DNA from: SZUA-430 sp964483585
Lineage (GTDB): Bacteria; Pseudomonadota; Alphaproteobacteria; Micropepsales; Micropepsaceae
DNA length: 64,000 nucleotides
Reading direction: 5' to 3'
Assembly (NCBI GenBank): GCA_964483585.1
Contig: CAZABH010000016.1
Span: 4,131 to 68,130 of the forward strand
Shown here: piece after piece, positions 60,531 through 64,000 of the stretch
Layout of the letters: each line of letters begins with the position of its first letter
Numbering within the stretch: the stretch's first letter is position 1
Made by a program: the position numbers and the translations under genes
Notes under the pieces: generated by a model
Told to the model about the DNA's origin: nothing
The model's database searches: none
Seen by the model: only the letters and a program-made list of their open reading frames with translations

Positions 60531-61859
60531 TCACCCATTTTCGCGCAGTACGGCACCGGCCAAGTGTAGCGATCCGCATATGACGATCCGAGGGGCGGCA
60601 GTCGCGTTTGAAAGCGCATGCCGTCCCTCGATTTGCATCAGGGCATCCTCGAGCGACGTTGCGGGGTAGGCTTCGAGGCCGGCTGCCAGGGCGGCATCAT
60701 AGAGTTGGCCTGCACCCTGGGTCAGGGCATCGCCCGGGATGGCTACTGTCGTCACACAGCGTGCGAGGCCACGGAACGCCTGGAAGTAACTTGGCGCGTC
60801 TTTCGTCTGCAGCATGCCGCAGATCAGGTAGAGTGGGCGCGAAGTGCGGTCCTCGAGATCGGCGATGGCATGTGCGAGTGCGCGTGCGCCGTGCGGGTTG
60901 TGGGCCCCGTCGAGCCAGACCTCTGCGCCCTTCGGTGCGGCGGCAATCAGAGGGCCCCGTGTCAGGCGCTGCATTCGCGCGGGCCAATCGACGCTCATCA
61001 ACCCGTCCTCGACGGCTCGGTCCGGAATGTCGATCGCAGGCAAGCGGCGAAGCGCTGCGATGGCCTGGGCTGCGTTCACGATCTGGTGTGCGCCTGGCAG
61101 GCGGGGCAGGGGCAGGTCCATCAAACCCTGGTCATCCTGATAGACCATGCGCTTGTGTTCCTCATGGGCCATGAAATCCTGACCCCACAGTGTCAGCGGT
61201 GCGCCGAGGCTTTGTGCGCGCTGCTCGATTACCTCTCGTGCCTCGTCCGCCTGAGGGCCAACAATGCAAGCGATTCCGCGCTTGATAATGCCAGCCTTTT
61301 CTCCTGCGATCTCGCCGATCGTGGATCCCAGATAGGTTTGGTGGTCGAGGTCTACCGGCGTGATGATGGTGGCTGCGGGGCGCGAAACCACGTTGGTCGC
61401 ATCGAAGCGGCCACCCAGGCCCACTTCGAGGATGACTGCATCCGCCTTGTGGCGCGTGAAGGCGAGCATGGCGGCAGCGGTGGTGATCTCGAAAAAGGTG
61501 ATGGGAGCGCCAGCGTTCTTTTCTTCGCATTCCTCCAGAAGGGCTGCGAGTTCGTCCTCGTCGATCAGTTTGCCACCGAGGCGGATGCGCTCGTGAAAGC
61601 GCACAAGGTGGGGCGATGAGTAGACATGAACGCGTTTGCCTGCGGCCTCGAGGATGGCCCGCAGGAAGGCGCAGGTTGAACCCTTGCCGTTGGTTCCGGC
61701 GACATGGATGACAGGCGGCAGGCGCCTGTGCGGGCTTCCAAGCTTCTCGAGCAGCGTTTCAATGCGCCCGAGCGACAGGTCGATCAGTTTGGGGTGCAAT
61801 GTCGTGAGGCGCGCAAGGACGGCGTCGCTGGCCAGTTCGCTGCCGGCAGGCGTTGTCAT
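60531..61859 (-). CDS. folC: folylpolyglutamate synthase / dihydrofolate synthase
   Basis: FolC of 442 residues, which joins dihydropteroate to glutamate and extends the polyglutamate tail. The P-loop is VAGTNGKGST (53-62). The Mur-ligase-like LEVGLGGRFDATNVV and DGAHNPHG motifs are present. The ATG overlaps the accD stop (ATGA). It is the last gene of the trpB-trpA-accD-folC operon. Nothing is unusual. Confidence 0.96.
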   Translation of the reverse strand: MTTPAGSELASDAVLARLTTLHPKLIDLSLGRIETLLEKLGSPHRRLPPVIHVAGTNGKGSTCAFLRAILEAAGKRVHVYSSPHLVRFHERIRLGGKLIDEDELAALLEECEEKNAGAPITFFEITTAAAMLAFTRHKADAVILEVGLGGRFDATNVVSRPAATIITPVDLDHQTYLGSTIGEIAGEKAGIIKRGIACIVGPQADEAREVIEQRAQSLGAPLTLWGQDFMAHEEHKRMVYQDDQGLMDLPLPRLPGAHQIVNAAQAIAALRRLPAIDIPDRAVEDGLMSVDWPARMQRLTRGPLIAAAPKGAEVWLDGAHNPHGARALAHAIADLEDRTSRPLYLICGMLQTKDAPSYFQAFRGLARCVTTVAIPGDALTQGAGQLYDAALAAGLEAYPATSLEDALMQIEGRHALSNATAAPRIVICGSLHLAGAVLRENG

Positions 61860-62824
61860 GCCAGGGGCTGTTTCGGGCTTGTCAGGTCTATGACCTGCGA
61901 GCCTGCTCCCTGCATTGTTGGCACCGCGTAGGGGCCGACCTCGTAGGCTGACCGGACGGCAACAGCGCGGCTGGCCTTGCGGGTCAGGAGCTTGAGCGTA
62001 CGACCCAGCGTCTCGCGCATCTTGTGGCGGTGGACCACCATGTCGACCATGCCGTGGTCGTTCAGGTATTCGGAGCGCTGGAAGCCCTCGGGGAGCTTTT
62101 GGCGGATCGTGTTCTCGATCACGCGGGGTCCTGCAAAGCCGATAAGGGCGCCTGGCTCGGCCATGTGGATGTCGCCCAGCATGGCGTAGGATGCCGTCAC
62201 GCCGCCCGTCGTCGGGTCCGTGTGGAAGACGATGTAGGGCAGGCCAGCCTCGCGCAGCATTTGTATGGCTATGGTCACGCGCGGCATCTGCATGAGGGAC
62301 AGGATCCCTTCCTGCATGCGGGCACCACCCGAGGCCGTGAATAGGACGAATGGTGTGCGGTGGTCGATGGCGGCACGGATCGCTGCGATGATGCCCTCGC
62401 CGACGGCCATTCCCAGCGAACCGCCCATGAAGTCGAAGCTCTGGACGGCGACCGTGGTGCGTACGCCCTGGATCTGGCCACGGGTTGCCTTGATGGCATC
62501 CATTTCGCCGGTCTTGGCGCGCGCTTCGCGAAGACGGTCGGCGTATCGCTTTTCGTCCTTGAACTTGAGTGGGTCGATGGGCACGTCCGGAAGCGGGATA
62601 TCTTCCCAGAGACCATCATCGAACAGAAGCTTGAGGCGTGCGTTGGTGTTGATCTTCAGGTGGTGATCGCAGTGCATGCAAACGTACTGCGCTGCGTCGA
62701 GGTCCCGATGGAAGATCATGCCCTGGCAACCGGGGCACTTTCGCCAGAGATTATCCGGCGTCTCGGGTTTGGCGCTCCAGAGCGACTTGACCTTCGGACG
62801 AACGAAATTCGTGATCCAGTTCAT
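61856..62824 (-). CDS. accD: acetyl-CoA carboxylase carboxyltransferase subunit beta
   Basis: A 322-residue AccD, half of the carboxyltransferase that makes malonyl-CoA for fatty acid synthesis. The N-terminal zinc ribbon has C30, C33, C49 and C52 (CPGC and CMHC). The crotonase-like core includes SGGARMQEG and DPTTGGVTASYAMLGD. It lies 47 bases after trpA. Its carboxyltransferase partner accA is elsewhere. Confidence 0.97.
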   Translation of the reverse strand: MNWITNFVRPKVKSLWSAKPETPDNLWRKCPGCQGMIFHRDLDAAQYVCMHCDHHLKINTNARLKLLFDDGLWEDIPLPDVPIDPLKFKDEKRYADRLREARAKTGEMDAIKATRGQIQGVRTTVAVQSFDFMGGSLGMAVGEGIIAAIRAAIDHRTPFVLFTASGGARMQEGILSLMQMPRVTIAIQMLREAGLPYIVFHTDPTTGGVTASYAMLGDIHMAEPGALIGFAGPRVIENTIRQKLPEGFQRSEYLNDHGMVDMVVHRHKMRETLGRTLKLLTRKASRAVAVRSAYEVGPYAVPTMQGAGSQVIDLTSPKQPLA

Positions 62825-62871
62825 TCCGTGACTTACCGACTGTTAACTAAACGCAAACCCGTTTGTCGACT

Positions 62872-63696
62872 TCATACGCGAGCGTTGTGCGCTGCACCAG
62901 CGAGTCGACGACACAAGTCTAACACAGCTTTTACCGACCCCGCGACATTTTTACCATCCTCGGCAGAAAAGCGGCTGATTTCAGCCACTAAAGCAGAACC
63001 AACGACGGCGGCATCCGCGATCCTGGCAACCTTTGCGGCGTCTGCTTCGGTCTTGATGCCAAAGCCCACGGCTACCGGCAGGTCGGTTTTTGCGCGGATG
63101 CGTGCGAGGGAGGCTGCAACCTCGTCGGTGGCGATCGTCTTGGTGCCGGTCACACCCATGATCGAGACATAGTAGAGAAAGCCTGTCGCCCCATCGAGGA
63201 CCGCTGGCAGTCGGGCGCTGTCGGTCGTGGGTGTCGCAAGGCGGATCAGATCGAGGCCCGCGCGCGCTGCTGGTGCCCTGAGCTCGTGATCTTCCTCGGG
63301 CGGCAGGTCGACGATAATCAGCCCGTCTACGCCAGCGTTTGCGGCGTCAGCGGTGAAACGTTCGACGCCATAGGCATAAATCGGGTTGTAGTAGCCCATG
63401 AGCACGATCGGCGTGGTGTCGTTGTCCGTCCGGAATTCGCGCACCATCTGAAGGGTTCGCGCCATAGTCTGGCCGGCCTGCAGGGCGCGCAGTGAGGAGG
63501 CCTGGATTGCGGGGCCTTCTGCCATGGGATCGGTGAAGGGCATGCCGAGCTCGATGATGTCGGCGCCTGCTGCCGGCAGCCCGCGGAAAATCTCGAGTGA
63601 GGTTTCGTAATCCGGATCACCAGCCGAAATGAAGGCGATGAAGCCAGCGCGGTTCTGCTTCTTCAGTTCGGCGAAGCGGGCGGATATGCGGCTCAC
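62872..63696 (-). CDS. trpA: tryptophan synthase alpha chain
   Basis: A 274-residue TIM-barrel enzyme that splits indole-glycerol phosphate. The catalytic Glu is E49 (IIELGMPF). The second acid, D60 in the Escherichia coli enzyme, is E60 here (DPMAEGPAIQ), a conservative change. It overlaps the trpB stop by four bases, as usual for channelled TrpA/TrpB. Confidence 0.97.
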   Translation of the reverse strand: MSRISARFAELKKQNRAGFIAFISAGDPDYETSLEIFRGLPAAGADIIELGMPFTDPMAEGPAIQASSLRALQAGQTMARTLQMVREFRTDNDTTPIVLMGYYNPIYAYGVERFTADAANAGVDGLIIVDLPPEEDHELRAPAARAGLDLIRLATPTTDSARLPAVLDGATGFLYYVSIMGVTGTKTIATDEVAASLARIRAKTDLPVAVGFGIKTEADAAKVARIADAAVVGSALVAEISRFSAEDGKNVAGSVKAVLDLCRRLAGAAHNARV

Positions 63697-64000
63697 AGCT
63701 TGGTCCCCAGATGCTCTGCAATGGCGAAGATGTCCTTGTCGCCGCGGCCGCAGAGGTTCATCAGGATGGTCTGGTCCTTGCGCATCGTGGCGGCGAGCTT
63801 GCCGGTGAAGGCGAGCGCGTGCGAGGGCTCGAGCGCGGGGAGAATGCCTTCTTGTCGGGCGCAGAGCTGAAAGGCGTCGAGCGCCTCCTGGTCGGTGGCC
63901 GAAACGTATTTCACGCGCTTCATGTCGTGCAGCCAGGCGTGCTCCGGACCGATGCCGGGATAGTCGCGGCCGGCAGAGATCGAGTGGGCCTCCATGATCT
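63693..64000 (-). CDS. trpB: tryptophan synthase beta chain, C-terminal part (5' end outside window)
   Basis: The last 100 or so residues of TrpB, the PLP enzyme that joins indole to serine. AGRDYPGIGPEHAWL and the C-terminal SHALA segment are typical. The start is beyond base 64000. It heads the trpB-trpA-accD-folC transcript seen here. Confidence 0.95.
   Translation of the reverse strand, partial: IMEAHSISAGRDYPGIGPEHAWLHDMKRVKYVSATDQEALDAFQLCARQEGILPALEPSHALAFTGKLAATMRKDQTILMNLCGRGDKDIFAIAEHLGTKL

Noticed and set aside
1..64000. CRISPR array, prophage, integrase or transposon
   Set aside because: I found no regularly spaced direct repeats and no recognisable phage, integrase or transposase protein in any of the translated frames.

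Overview
The window is a stretch of chromosome from a GC-rich alphaproteobacterium. Four things in the sequence support this. The first is the gene array pckA / chvI-chvG / hprK / EIIA(Man) / HPr / ahcY. The second is a DivL-type pseudo-histidine kinase with Tyr in place of the phospho-His. The third is an imuA-imuB-dnaE2 mutasome cassette behind a GTTC-N7-GTTC LexA box, the alphaproteobacterial form of the SOS operator. The fourth is the tsaE-amgK-murU-addB-addA-trxA run. I cannot name the genus. I saw no phage, transposase, integron or CRISPR.

Layout. 1-3.0 kb: the end of an aldehyde dehydrogenase gene, an iron-type alcohol dehydrogenase and a class I glutamine amidotransferase, a set that suggests catabolism of a gamma-glutamylated amino alcohol. 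3.1-8.8 kb (minus strand): the SOS mutasome imuA-imuB-dnaE2, with an SOS box and a palindromic repeat inserted in frame in dnaE2. 8.9-15.9 kb: a compact, translationally coupled catabolic operon (TetR regulator, GST, two-domain extradiol dioxygenase, FAH-family hydrolase, cytochrome P450, FAD hydroxylase, membrane-anchored GST) whose substrate is unknown. 16.2-21.1 kb: a complete branched-chain 2-oxoacid dehydrogenase complex. 21.2-25.5 kb: an exported protein of unknown function, then a tightly coupled three-gene unit (TelA-like helical protein, DUF6384-like membrane protein, coiled-coil protein with Asp-rich and Gly-rich tail) behind a possible heat-shock promoter. 25.5-29.1 kb: two Tat-exported proteins and a glycerophosphodiesterase. 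29.6-33.6 kb: four exported or membrane-anchored proteins with no recognised function (Sel1 repeats, beta-helix, two single-helix proteins). 33.7-37.0 kb: tRNA-Arg(CCG), a zinc-finger protein and polA. 37.1-45.8 kb: pckA, ChvI/ChvG, a truncated PTS relay (HprK, EIIA, HPr), a membrane protein, and ahcY under a near-certain SahR operator. 46.4-59.7 kb: divL, then (minus strand) a [2Fe-2S] ferredoxin and its reductase, then tsaE, amgK, murU, addB, addA and trxA. 59.7-64.0 kb (minus strand): an XRE regulator with a DUF2975 membrane protein, and the trpB-trpA-accD-folC operon.

How parts connect. The P450 at 12.3 kb has no electron donors beside it, while a ferredoxin and ferredoxin reductase lie alone at 48.8-50.3 kb and are plausible partners. 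HprK, EIIA and HPr without permease subunits, next to ChvGI and PckA, form the alphaproteobacterial carbon and envelope signalling node. AddAB, PolA and the mutasome cover repair and damage tolerance. The best candidates for undescribed biology are the TelA-like/DUF6384 trio, the catabolic P450/dioxygenase operon, and the exported beta-helix/Sel1 cluster.
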